Shown here: positions 1 to 11,300 of the stretch, piece by piece
How the letters are laid out: each line of letters opens with the position of its first letter
Position numbering within the stretch: the stretch's first letter is position 1
Assembly: GCF_029227915.1 (NCBI RefSeq)
Contig: NC_079884.1
Location: 28,088,001-28,152,000, forward strand
Source: Hydractinia symbiolongicarpus
Taxonomy: Eukaryota > Cnidaria > Hydrozoa > Anthoathecata > Hydractiniidae
Direction: 5' to 3'
Length of the DNA: 64,000 nucleotides
Made by a program: the position numbers and the translations under genes
The notes under the pieces: generated by a model
Seen by the model: the letters and a program-made list of their open reading frames with translations, nothing else
Databases searched by the model: none
What the model was told of the DNA's origin: nothing

Positions 1-30
1 ACATTTCACTGACTTTCTAACGGTGTCAGT

Positions 31-48
31 CCGTTTAAGTTACAACGG
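31..48. other. Recurring dyad CCGTT-N8-AACGG (representative copy)
   Basis: The arms CCGTT (31-35) and AACGG (44-48) are perfect inverted complements around an 8-base spacer. The same arms occur at this phase in most monomers. Some copies lose one arm, for example CCGCT near 5,000 and 6,130, or AACAG near 55,680 and 63,060. It could form a small hairpin or be a dyad-symmetric protein site; neither is shown by sequence alone. Confidence 0.6.
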
Positions 49-80
49 TTGGGTCACATATTCGTACCAACATGTATTTA
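40..80. other. Most conserved segment of the monomer (representative copy)
   Basis: From TTACAACGG through GCGTCACATATTCG and CCAACATGTATTTA, this phase is the least variable part of the monomer throughout the window. Changes here are rare point substitutions (GGGTCAC in this copy and some early ones, CATACC in D-type copies, GTCCCAT in F-type copies), while the adjacent positions 80-105 switch among at least seven alternative forms. A conserved box beside a variable block is what a sequence-specific satellite-binding protein would leave, but frequent gene conversion could do the same. TTCG-N4-A is shared with the CENP-B box, but the following CGGG is missing. Confidence 0.6.
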
Positions 81-262
81 GCGATAGTATTCGGATATTA
101 CTAGGTTGCATCGCTTTTAACAGTGAAACGCTTGACTGTGGGACTTAATTGAACTGATTTTGGACTTTGACCTTATAAATGTGATAAATGAGTCTGTTTT
201 ACTACAAGAAATAACATTCTTCTTAATTTGACATGATTCCTGGAACTCCTCGATTACACTGG

Positions 263-277
263 GCGCTGTGGTAGCGC
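263..277. other. Recurring perfect hairpin dyad GCGCT-GTGGT-AGCGC (representative copy)
   Basis: Five-base arms GCGCT and AGCGC flank the loop GTGGT. The arrangement recurs at the same phase in many monomers. Three common variants break the left arm: GCTCTGTGG, ACCCCGTGG and CTCACTGTGG. A fourth, GCGCTGTGCTAGCG, changes the loop and is tied to one group of duplicated modules (29.4, 39.1, 40.6, 55.9 and 63.3 kb). It is the most G+C-rich part of the monomer and is followed at once by an A/T tract. Confidence 0.6.
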
Positions 278-746
278 TTTATTAAAAAATTAAGATGAAT
301 AATTCATTTTTTACTGTGGGACCAATCCTAGCCGTTAGCTCGCGCTGAACAAATAGAGACAGTATCAAAATCTACATTTCATTTACTTTCTAACGGTGTC
401 AATCCGTTTGAGTTACAACGGTTGCGTCACATATTCGTACCAACATGTATCTAGTGATTTTGTTCCGATATTACTAAGTTGTATTGCTTTTAACAGTGAA
501 TTGATTGACTGTGGGAATTAATAGAACTGATTCTGGACTGTGACCTTATAAATGTGATAAATGAACCAATTGGTGTCCAAAGAATAACATTCTTCTTAAT
601 TTGAAAAGATTTCCGGAATTCATCGATTACATTAGGCTCTGTGGTAGCGCTTTATTTAAAAATTTAGATAAATAAGTCTTTTCTTACTGTGGGACCAATC
701 CTGGCCGTTAGCACGCGCTGAATAAATAGGAACAGTTCCAAAGACT

Positions 747-2750
747 ACATTTCATTGACTTTCTAGCGGTATAAATCTGTTTGAGTTACAACGGTTGCGT
801 CACAAATTCATACCAACATGTATTTAGCGATAGTATTCGGATATTACTAGGTTGCATCGCTTTTAACAGTGAAACGCTTGACTGTTGGACTTAATTGAAC
901 TGATTTTGGACTTTGACCTTGTAAATGTGATAAATGAGCCAATTGGTCTCCAAGGAATAACATTCTTCTTAATTTGTCATGATTGCCGGAATTCATCGAT
1001 TACATCATGCTCTGTGGTAGCGCTTTATTTAAAAATTTAGATAAATAAGTCTTTTCTTACTGTGGAACCAATCCTGGCCGTTAGCACGCGCTGAAGAAAT
1101 AGGAACAGTTCCAGACACTACATTTCCTTGACTTTCTAGCGGTATAAATCCGTTTCAGTTACAACGGTTGCGTCACATATTCGTACCAACATGTATTTAG
1201 CGATAGTATTCGGATATTACTAGGTTGCATCACTTTTAACAGTGAAACGCTTGACTGTGGAACTTAATTGAACTGATTTTGGACTTTGACCTTATAAATG
1301 TGATAAATGAGCCAGTTTGACTACAAGAAATAACATTCTTTTTAATTTGACATGATTCCTGGAACTCAGCGATTACACTGGGCGCTGTGTTAGCGCTTTA
1401 TTAAAAAATTAAGATAAATAAGTCATTTTTTACTGTGGGACCAATCCTAGCCGGTATTTCGCGCTGAAGAAATAGAGACAGTTTCAAATACTACATTTCA
1501 CTGACTTTCTAACGGTGTCAGTCCGTTTAAGTTACAATGGTTGGGTCACATATTCGTACCAACATGTATTTAGAGATCTTTTTCTGATATTACTAGGTTG
1601 CATCGCTTTTAACAGTGAAACGATTGACTGTGGGAATTAATAGAACTGATTCTGGACTGTGACCTTATAAATGTGATAAATGAGCCAATTGGTCTCCAAG
1701 GAATAACATTCTTCTTAATTTGTCATGATTGCCGGAATTCATCGATTACATCATGCTCTGTGGTAGCGCTTTATTTAAAAATTTAGATAAATAAGTCTTT
1801 TCTTACTGTGGAACCAATCCTGGCCGTTAGCACGCGCTGAAGAAATAGGAACAGTTCCAGAGACTACATTTCATTGACTTTCCAGCGGTATAAATCCGTT
1901 TCAGTTACAACGGTTGCGTCACATATTCGTACCAACATGTATTTAGCGATAGTATTCGGATATTACTAGGTTGCATCACTTTTAACAGTGAAACGCTTGA
2001 CTGTGGAACTTAATTGAACTGATTTTGGACTTTGACCTTATAAATGTGATAAATGAGCCAATTGGTCTCCAAGGAATAACATTCTTCTTAATTTGTCATG
2101 ATTGCCGGAATTCATCGATTACATCATGCTCTGTGGTAGCGCTTTATTTAAAAATTTAGATAAATAAGTCTTTTCTTACTGTGGAAACAATCCTGGCCGT
2201 TAGCACGCGCTGAAGAAATAGGAACAGTTCCAGAGACTACATTTCATTGACTTTCTAGCGGTATAAATCCGTTTCAGTTACAACGGTTGCGTCACATATT
2301 CGTACCAACATGTATTTAGCGATAGTATTCGGATATTACTAGGTTGCATCACTTTTAACAGTGAAACGCTTGACTGTGGAACTTAATTGAACTGATTTTG
2401 GACTTTGACCTTATAAATGTGATAAATGAGCCAGTTTGACTACAAGAAATAACATTCTTTTTAATTTGACATGATTCCTGGAACTCCTCGATTACACTGG
2501 GCGCTGTGGTAGCCATTTATTAAAAAATTAAGATAAATAAGACATTTTTTACTGTGGGACCAATCCTAGCCGGTATTTTGCGCTGAAGAAATAGAGACAG
2601 TTTCAAATACTACATTTCACTGACTTTCTAACGGTGTCAGTCCGTTTAAGTTACAACGGTTGGGTCACATCTTCGTACCAACATGTATTTAGAGATCTTT
2701 TTCTGATATTACTAGGTTGCATCGCTTTTAACAGTGAAACAATTGACTGT
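747..2750. repeat. 3-monomer higher-order repeat, 1119-bp period (two copies)
   Basis: Monomers at 747, 1120 and 1493 match those at 1866, 2239 and 2612. The diagnostic TTTAGAGATCTTTTTC form (type C with GAGATC) is at 1573 and 2692, exactly 1119 bp apart. The paired monomers also share ATCATGCTCTG and TTTTTAATTTGACATG variants. The match ends near 2,750, where the second copy switches to an AACTAACTTTGG form. Type order is A-A-C, A-A-C. Confidence 0.85.
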
Positions 2751-3259
2751 GGGACTTAATTGAACTAACTTTGGAGTGTGACCTGATAATTCTAATAAGT
2801 GAGACAATTGGTTTCCAAGAAATGACATTCTTCTTAAATTGACGTGATTGCCGGTACTTAGCGATTACATTGGGCGCTGTGGTAGCGCTTCATTTAAAAA
2901 TTTAGATAAATAAGTCATCTTTACTGTGGGACCAATCTTGGCCGTTATCGCGCGCTGAAGAAATAGCGACAGTTTCAAAAACTAATTTTCATTGACTTTC
3001 TAACGGTGTCAATCCGTTTGAGTTACAACGGTTGCGTCACATATTCGTACCAACATGTATTTAGTGATTTTCTTCCGATATTACTAAAATGTATTGCTAT
3101 TAACAGTGAAACGATTCACTGTGGGAATTAATAGAACTGATTCTGAACTGTGACCTTATAAATGTGATAAATGAGCCAATTGGTGTCCAAAGAATAACAT
3201 TCTTCTTAATTTGACATGATTTCCGGAATTCATCGATTACATTAGGCTCTGTGGTAGCG

Positions 3260-3277
3260 CCTAATTAAAAAATTAGG
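3260..3277. other. Extended palindrome CCTAATT-AAAA-AATTAGG
   Basis: The A/T tract after GTGGTAGCG has changed so that 7-bp arms CCTAATT and AATTAGG flank AAAA. Most monomers have GCTTTATTTAAAAATTTAG here and lack this symmetry. An identical palindrome is at 4,005-4,022, about two monomers downstream. Confidence 0.85.
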
Positions 3278-4004
3278 TAAATAAGTCTTTTTTTACTGTG
3301 GGACCAATCCTGGCCGTTAGCACGCGCTGAATAAATAGAGACAGTTTCAAATACTACATTTCACTGACTTTCTAACGGTGTCAGTCCGTTTAAGTTACAA
3401 CGGTTGGGTCACATATTCGTACCAACACGTATTTAGCGATAGTATTCGGATATTACTAGGTTGCATCGCTTTTAACAGTGAAACGCTTGACTGTTGGACT
3501 TAATTGAACTGATTTTGGACTTTGACCTTGTAAATGTGATAAATGAGCCAGTTTGACAACAAGAAATAACATTCTTCTTATATTGACATGATTGCTGGAA
3601 CTCAGCGATCACACTGGGCACTTTGGTTGCGCTTTATTAAAAAATTAAGATAAATAAGTCATTTTTTACTGTGGGACCAATCCTAGCCGTTAGCTCGCGC
3701 TGAAGAAATAGAGACAGTATCAAAATCTACATTTCATTTACTTTCTAACGGTGTCAATCCGTTTGAGTTACAACGGTTGCGTCACATATTCGTACCAACA
3801 TGTATTTAGTGATTTTCTTCCGATATTACTAAGTTGTATTGCTTTTAACAGTGATTTGATTGACTGTGGGAATTAATAGAACTGATTCTGGACTGTGACC
3901 TTATAAATGTGATAAATGAACCAGTTGGTGTCCAAAGAATAACATTCTTCTTAATTTGAAATGATTTCCGGAATTCATCGATTACATTAGGCTCTGTGGT
4001 AGCG

Positions 4005-4022
4005 CCTAATTAAAAAATTAGG
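4005..4022. other. Second copy of the CCTAATT-AAAA-AATTAGG palindrome
   Basis: It is identical in arms and loop to 3,260-3,277 and 745 bp away, at the same monomer phase. It probably spread by exchange within the local A/B dimer. Confidence 0.85.
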
Positions 4023-4496
4023 TAAATAAGTTTTTTCTTACTGTGGGACCAATCCTGGCCGTTAGCACGCGCTGAATAAATAGGAACAGTTCCAAAGACT
4101 ACATTTCATTGACTTTCTAGCGGTATAAATCCGTTTGAGTTACAACGATTGCGTAACATATTCGTACCAACATGTACTTAGCGATAGTATTCGGATATTA
4201 CTAGGTTGCATCGCTTTTAACAGTGAAACGCTTGACTGTGGGACTTAATTGAACTGATTTTGGACTTTGACCTTATAAATGTGATAAATGAGTCAGTTTT
4301 ACTACAAGAAATAACATTCTTCTTCATTTGACATGATTCCTGGAACTCCTCGATTACACTGGGCGCTGTGGTAGCGCTTTATTAAAAAATTAAGATAAAT
4401 AAGTCATTTTTTACTGTGGGACCAATCCTAGCCGTTAGCTCGCGCTGAAGAAATAGAGACAGTTTCAAATACTACATTTCACTGACTTTCTAACGG

Positions 4497-4752
4497 TGTC
4501 AGTCCGTTTAAGTTACAATGGTTGGGTCACATATTCGTACCAACATGTATTTAGCGATATTTTTCTGATATTACTAGGTTGCATCGCTTTTAACAGTGAA
4601 ACGATTGACTGTGGGAATTAATAGTATAAGTCCGTTTGAGTTACAACGGTTCTGTCACATATTCGTACCAACATGTATTTAGCGATATTTTTCTGATATT
4701 ACTAGGTTGCATCGCTTTTAACAGTGAAACGATTGACTGTGGGAATTAATAG
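4497..4752. repeat. Out-of-register 128-bp partial monomer duplication
   Basis: Phase about 24-152 is present twice in a row. AGTCCG begins at 4,501 and again at 4,629, and GGAATTAATAG ends at 4,624 and 4,752, both 128 bp apart. At 4,624/4,625 the sequence jumps from GGGAATTAATAG straight back to TATAAGTCCG. As a result the monomer that starts at 4,474 is followed by the next start only at 4,976, 502 bp later. The incoming copy has TATAAG and GGTTCTGTCAC, as at 6,490 and 7,610, whereas the outgoing one has GTGTCAG and GGTTGGGTCAC, so two different monomer variants were joined. Confidence 0.9.
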
Positions 4753-4975
4753 AACTGATTCTGGACTGTGACCTTATAAATGTGATAAATGAGCCAATTG
4801 GTCTCCAATGAATAACATTCTTCTTAATTTGTCATGATTGCCGAAACTCAGCGATTACACTGGGCGCTGTGGTAGCGCTTTGTTAAAAAAATTAAGATAA
4901 ATAAGTCATTTTTTACTGTGGGACCAATCCTAGCCGTTACCTCGCGCTGAAGAAATAGCGACAGTTTCAAAAACT

Positions 4976-7900
4976 AATTTTCATTGACTTTCTAACGCTA
5001 TCAATCCGCTTCAGTTACAACGGTTGCGTCACATATTCGTACCAACATGTATTTAGTGATTTTCTTCCGATATAACTAGGTTGCATCGCTTTTAACAGTG
5101 AAACGATTGACTGTGGGACTTAATTGAACTAACTTTGGACTGTGACCTGATAATTCTAATAAGTGAGACAATTGGTTTCCAAGAAATGACATTCTTCTTA
5201 AATTGACGTGATTGCCGGGACTTAGCGATTACATTGGGCGCTGTGGTAGCGCTTCTTTTAAAAATTTAGATAAATAAGTCATCTTTACTGTGGGACCAAT
5301 CTTGGCCGTTATCGCGCGCTGAAGAAATAGCGACATTTTCACAAACTAATTTTCATTGAGTTTCTAACGCTATCAATCCGCTTCAGTTACAACGGTTGCG
5401 TCACATATTTGTACCAACATGTATTTAGCGATACTTTTCTGATATTACTAGGTTGCATCGCTTTTAACAGTGAAACGATTGACTCTGGGACTTAATTGAA
5501 CTGATTTTGGCCTTTGACATTATAAATGTGATAAATGGGCCAGTTTGACTACAAGAAATAACATTCTTCTTAATTTGACATGATTGCTGAAACTCAGCGA
5601 TTACACTGGGCGCTGTGGTAGCGCTTTATTAAAAAAATAATATAAATAAGTCATTTTTTACTGTGGGACCAATGCTAGCCGTTAGCTGGCGCTGAAGAAG
5701 TAGAGACAGTTTCAAAAACTACCTTTCATTGACTTTCTAACGGTGTCAGTCTGTTTGAGTTACAACGGTTGCGTCACATATTCGTGCCAACATGTATTTA
5801 GTGATTTTCTTCCGATATTACTAAAATGTATTGCTTTTAACAGAGAAACGATTCACTGTGGGAATTAATAGAACTGATTCTGGACTGTGACCTTATAAAT
5901 GTGATAAATGCGCCAATTGGTCTCCAATGAATAACATTCTTCTTAATTTGTCATGATTGCCGAAACTCAGCGATTACACTGGGCGCTGTGGTAGCGCTTT
6001 GTTAAAAAAATTAAGATAAATAAGTCATTTTCTACTGTGGGACCAATCCTAGCCGTTATCTCGCGCTGAAGAAATAGCGACAGTTTCAAAAACTAATTTT
6101 CATTGACTTTCTAACGCTATCAATCCGCTTCAGTTACAACGGTTGCGTCACATATTCGTACCAACATGTATTTAGTGATTTTCTTCCGATATTACTAAAA
6201 TGTATTGCTTTTAAAAGTGAAACGATTCACTGTGTGAATTAATAGAACTGATTCTGGACTGTGACCTTATTAATGTGATAAATGAGCCAATTGGTGCCCA
6301 AAAAATAACATTCTTTTTAATATGACATGATTCCTGGAATTAAGCGATTACATTATGCTCTGTGGCAGCGCTTTATTTAAAAATTTAAATAAATAAGTCT
6401 TCTCTTACTGTGGGACCAATCCTGGCCGTTAGCACGCGCTGAATAAACAGGAACAGTTCCAAAGACTACATTTCATTGACTTTCTAGCGGTATAAGTCCG
6501 TTTGAGTTACAACGGTTCTGTCACATATTGGTACCAACATGTATTTAGCGATATTTTTCTGATATTACTAGGTTGCATCGCTTTTAACAGTGAAACGATT
6601 GACTGTGGGAATTAATAGAGCTGATTCTGGACTGTGACCTTATAAATGCGATAAATGAGCCAATTGGTCTCCAAGGAATAACATTCTTCTTAAATTGACG
6701 TGATTGCCGGGACTTAGCGATTACATTGGGCGCTGTGGTAGCGCTTCATTTAAAACTTTAGATAAATAAGTCATCTTTACTGTGGGACCAATCTTGGCAG
6801 TTATCGCGCGCTGAAGAAATAGCGACAGTTTCAAAAACTAATTTTCATTGAGTTTCTAAAGCTATCAATCCGCTTCAGTTGCAACGGTTGCGTCACATAT
6901 TTGTACCAACATGTATTTAGCGATACTTTTCTGATATTACTAGGTTGCATCGCTTTTAACAGTGAAACGATTGACTCTGGGACTTAATTGAACTGATTTT
7001 GGCCTTTGACATTATAAATGTGATAAATGGGTCAGTTTGACTACAAGAAATAACATTCTTCTTAGTTTGACATGATTGCTGAAACTCAGCGATTACACTG
7101 GGCGCTGTGGTAGCGCTTTATTAAAAAAATAATATAAATAAGTCATTTTTTACTGTGAGACCAATGCTAGCCGTTAGCTCGCGCTGAAGAAGTAGAGACA
7201 GTTTCAAAAACTAACTTTCATTGACTTTCTAACGGTGTCAATCCGTTTGAGTTACAACGGTTGCGTCACATATTCGTACCAACATGTATTTAGTGATTTT
7301 CTTCCGATATTACTAAAATGTATTGCTTTTAACAGAGAAACGATTCACTGTGGGAATTAATAGAACTGATTCTGGACTGTGACCTTATAAATGTGATAAA
7401 TGAGCCAATTGCTGCGCAAAAAATAACATTCTTCTTAATTTGACATGATTCCTGGAATTAAGCGATTACATTATGCTCTGTGGTAGCGCTTTATTTAATA
7501 ATTTAAATAAATAAGTCTTTTCTTACTGTTTGACCAATCCTGGCCGTTAGCACGCGCTGAATAAACAGGAACAGTTCCAAAGACTACATTTCATTGACTT
7601 TCTAGCGGTATAAGTCCGTTTGAGTTACAACGGTTCTGTCACATATTCGTACCAACATGTATTTAGCGATATTTTTCTGATATTAATAGGTTGCATCGCT
7701 TTTAACAGTGAAACGATTGACTGTGGGAATTAATAGAACTGATTCTGGACTGTGACCTTATGAATGCGATAAATGAGCCAATTGGTCTCCAAGGAATAAC
7801 ATTCTTCTTAATTTGTCATGATTGCCGAAACTCAGCGATTACACTGGGCGCTGTGGTAGCGCTTTGTTAAAAAAATTAAGATAAATAAGTCATTTTTTAC

Positions 7901-8330
7901 TGTGGGACCAATCCTAGCCGTTATCTCGCGCTGAAGAAATAGAGACAGTTTCAAATACTGCATTTCACTGACTTTCTAACGGTGTCAGTCCAATTAAGTT
8001 GCAACGGTTGGGTCACATATTCGTACCAACATGTATTTAGCGATATTTTTCTGATATTACTAGGTTGCATCGCTTTTAACAGTGAAACGATTGACTGTGG
8101 GAATTAATAAAACTGATTCTGGACTGTGACCTTATAAATGTGATAAATGAGCCAATTGGTCTCCAAGGAATAACATTCTTCTTAATTTGTCATGATTGCG
8201 GAATTCATCGATTACATTAGGCTCTGTGGTAGCGCTTTATTTAAAAATTTAGATAAAGAAGTCTTTCCTTACTGTAGGACCAATCCTGTTCGTTCGTACG
8301 CGCTGAATAAATAGGAACAGTTCCAGAGAC
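4976..8330. repeat. Patchwork block with 1492-bp (4-monomer) and 1118-bp (3-monomer) periods
   Basis: Paired markers 1492 bp apart include ATTTGTACCAAC (5,407 and 6,899), CTAAAATGTA (5,821 and 7,313) and GCCGGGACTTAG (5,214 and 6,706). The 1492-bp match covers about 5,180-5,895 against 6,672-7,390. Next to it, the CAAAAAATAACATTC and AATTAAGCGATT variants at about 6,290-6,670 match about 7,410-7,790 at 1118 bp. Two different periods overlapping in 3 kb suggest successive unequal exchanges of different lengths. Confidence 0.8.
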
Positions 8331-8339
8331 TTCATTTCA

Positions 8340-11300
8340 TTGACTTTCTAGCGGTATAAATCCGTTTGAGTTACAACGGTTGCGTCACATATTCGTACCA
8401 ACATGTATTTAGCGATAGTATTCGGATATTACTAGGTTGCAACGCTTTTAACAGTGAAACGATTGACTGTGGGACTTAATTGAACTAACTTTGGGCTGTG
8501 ACCTGATAATTGTAATAAATCAGACAATTGATCTCCAAGAAATAACATTCTTCTTAAATTGACGTGATTGCCGGAACTTAGCGATTACATTGGGCGCTGT
8601 GGTAGCGCTTTATTTAAAAATTTAGATAAATAAGTCTTTCCTTACTGTGGGACCAATCCTGGCCGTTAGCACGCGCTGAATAAATAGGAACAGTTACAAA
8701 GACTACATTCCATTGACCTTCTAACGCTGTCAATCCGCTTCAGTAACAACGGTTGCGTCACATATTCGTACCAACATGTATTTAGCGATACGTTTCTCAT
8801 ATTACTAGGTTGCATCGCTTTTAGCAGTGAAACGATTGACTCTGGGACTTAATTGAACTGATTTTGAACTGTGACCTTATAAATGTTACAAGTGAGACAA
8901 TTGGTGTCCAAGGAATAACATTCTTCTTAATTTGACATGATTGCTGGGATTCAGCGATTACATTAGGCTCTGTGGTAGCGCTTTATTTAAGAATTTAGAT
9001 AAACAGGAATTTTCCTACTGTGGGACCAATCCTGGCCGTTAGCACGCGCTGAATAATTAGGATCAGTTCCAAAGACTACATTTCATTGACTTTCTAGTGG
9101 CATAAATCCGTTTGAATTACAACGGTTGCGTCACATATTCGTACCAACATGTACTTAGCGATAGTATTCGGATATTACTAGGTTGCATTGCTTTTAACAG
9201 TGAAACGATTGACCGTGGGACTTAATTGAACTAATTCTGGACTATGACCTTATAAATGTGATAAATAAGCCAATTGGACTCCAAGAAATGAGATTGTTCT
9301 TAATTCAATATGATTTCTGGAATTCAGCGAGTACACTAGGCCATGTTATACCGCTCTATCTAAAAATTTAGATAAATAAATCATTTTTTACTGTGAGACC
9401 AATCCTAGCCCTTAGTTCGCGCTGAAGAAATACAGACAGTTTTAAAAACTACATTTCATTGACTTTCTAACGGGGTCAAACCGTTTGAGTTACAACGGTT
9501 GCGTCACATATTCGTACCAACATGTATTTAGTGGTTTTCTTCCGATATTACTAAGTTGTATTGTTTTTAACAGTGAAACGATTGAATGTGGGAATTAATT
9601 GAACTGATTCTGCAATGTCACCTTATAAATGTGATAAATGAGCCAATTGGTTTACAAGGACTAACATTCTTCTTAACTTGACATGATTGTTGGAATTCAG
9701 GGATTACATTAGCCTCGGTGGTAGCGCTTTATTAAAGAATATAGATAATTAAGTCTTTCCTTACTGTGAGACCAATCCTGGCCGTTAGCATGTGATAAAT
9801 AAATAGGAACAGTTCCTAAGACTAAATTTCATTGACTTTCTAGCGGTTTAAATCCGTTTGAGTTACAACGGTTCCGTCACATATTCGTACCAACATGTTT
9901 TTAGCGGTAGTATTCGGATATTACTAGGTTGCATCGCTTTTAACAGTGAAACGTTTGACTGTGAGACTTAATTGAACTGATTTTGGATTTTGACCTTATA
10001 AATGTGATAAATGAGGCAGTTTGACTACAAGGAGTAACATTCTTCTTAATTTGACATAATTGCTGGAACTCAGCGATTACACTGTGCCTGTGGTAGCGCT
10101 CCATTTAAAAATTTAGATAAATAAGTCATTTTTACTGTGGGACCAATCCTAGCCGTTAGCGCGCGCTGAAGATATAGAGACAGTTTCAAAAACTCCATTT
10201 CATTGATTTTCTAACAGTGTCAATCCGTTTGAGTTACAACGGTTGCGTCACATATTCGTACCAACATGTATTTAGCGATAGTATTTGGATATTACTAGGT
10301 TACATCGCTTTTAACAGTGAAACGTTTGACTGTGGGACTTAATTGAACTGACTTTGGACTTTGACCTTATAAATGCGATAAATGAGCCAGCTTGACTACA
10401 ACAAATAACATTCTTATTATTCTGACATGATTGTTGGAACTCAGCGATTACACTGGGCGCTGTGGTAGCGTTTTATTTAAAAATTAAGTTAAATAAGTCT
10501 TTTTTTACTGTGGCACCAATCCTAGCCGTTTGTTCGCGCTGAAGAAATAGGAACAGTTTCAAAAACTACATTTTATTAATTTTCTAACTTTGTCAATCCG
10601 TTTGACTTACAACGGTTGGGTCACATTTTCGTACCAACATGTTTTTAGCGATATTTTTCTGATATTACTAGGTTGCATCGCTTTTATCAGTGAAACGATT
10701 GACTGTGGGACTTAATTGAACTAACTTTGGACTGTGACCTGATAATTGTAATAAATCAGACAATTGATCTCCAAGAAATAACATTCTTCTTAAATTGACG
10801 TGATTGCCGGAACTTAGCGATTACATTGGGCGCTGTGGTAGCGCTTCATTTAAAAATTTAGATAAATAAGTCATCTTTACTGTGGGACCAATCCTAGCCG
10901 TTAGTTTGCGCTGAAGAAATAGGAACAGTTCCAAAGAGTACATTTCATTGACATTCTAGCGGTATAAATCCGTTTTAGTTACAACAGTTGGGTCACATAT
11001 TCGTACCAACATGTATTTAGCGATATTTTTCTGATATTACTAGGTTGCATCGCTTTTAGCAGTGAAACGATTGACTCTGGGACTTAATTGAACGGATTTT
11101 GGACTGTGACCTTATAAATGTTACAAGTGAGACAATTGGTGTCCAAGGAATAACATTTTTCTTAATTTGACATGATTGCTGGGATACAGCGATTACATTA
11201 GGCTCTGTGGTAGCGCTTTATTTAAAAATTTAGATAAACAGGAATTTTCTTACTGTGGGACCAATCCTGGCCGTTAGCACGCGCTGAATAAATAGGATGA

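Larger units (their letters stand above)
1..373. repeat. Reference monomer (type A variant) used for phase numbering
   Basis: This first complete repeat unit serves as the phase reference; the start point is arbitrary because the array is circularly permutable. In order it holds: a variable segment (phase 10-30, TAACGGTGTCA or TAGCGGTATAA in other copies); the conserved core (40-80); the variant block that defines types A-G (80-105); a GGTTGCATCGC segment with TTTTAACAGTGAAAC; ACTGTGGGAC at 135; the variable stretch at about 190-215 (CAGTTTGACTACAAG or CAATTGGTCTCCAAG); a GCGCT/AGCGC dyad (263-277); an A/T-rich tract (278-312); a second ACTGTGGGAC (313); and a GCGCTGAA segment (near 343). It has 67 C, 71 G and 14 CpG, an observed/expected CpG ratio of about 1.1. 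Confidence 0.95.
2751..4473. repeat. Mixed A/B/C-type monomers without a clear higher-order period
   Basis: Monomers start near 2,984, 3,356, 3,729 and 4,101. A- and B-type copies alternate (B at 2,984 and 3,729, A at 3,356 and 4,101), giving a local dimer of about 745 bp that includes the palindrome-bearing copies at 3,260 and 4,005. No longer period is evident. Confidence 0.7.

Noticed and set aside
57-75. CENP-B box
   Set aside because: TTCG-N4-A matches, but the essential CGGG portion is replaced by ATGT in essentially all copies, so the known motif is not present.
40-105. RNA polymerase III promoter or tRNA-derived origin (GGTTGCG..., TAGCGATAG...)
   Set aside because: Neither an A box nor a B box consensus can be matched at suitable spacing, and no cloverleaf is apparent.
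278-312. Transposon or retroelement remnants in the A/T-rich tracts
   Set aside because: The tracts occur at the same phase in every monomer and are part of the repeat; no terminal repeats, target-site duplications or coding motifs were seen.
1-373. Assignment to known ~360-bp insect satellites (for example the 359-bp family of Drosophila or the ~360-bp satellite of Tribolium)
   Set aside because: Only the length is similar; I could not match the sequence and length alone is not evidence.
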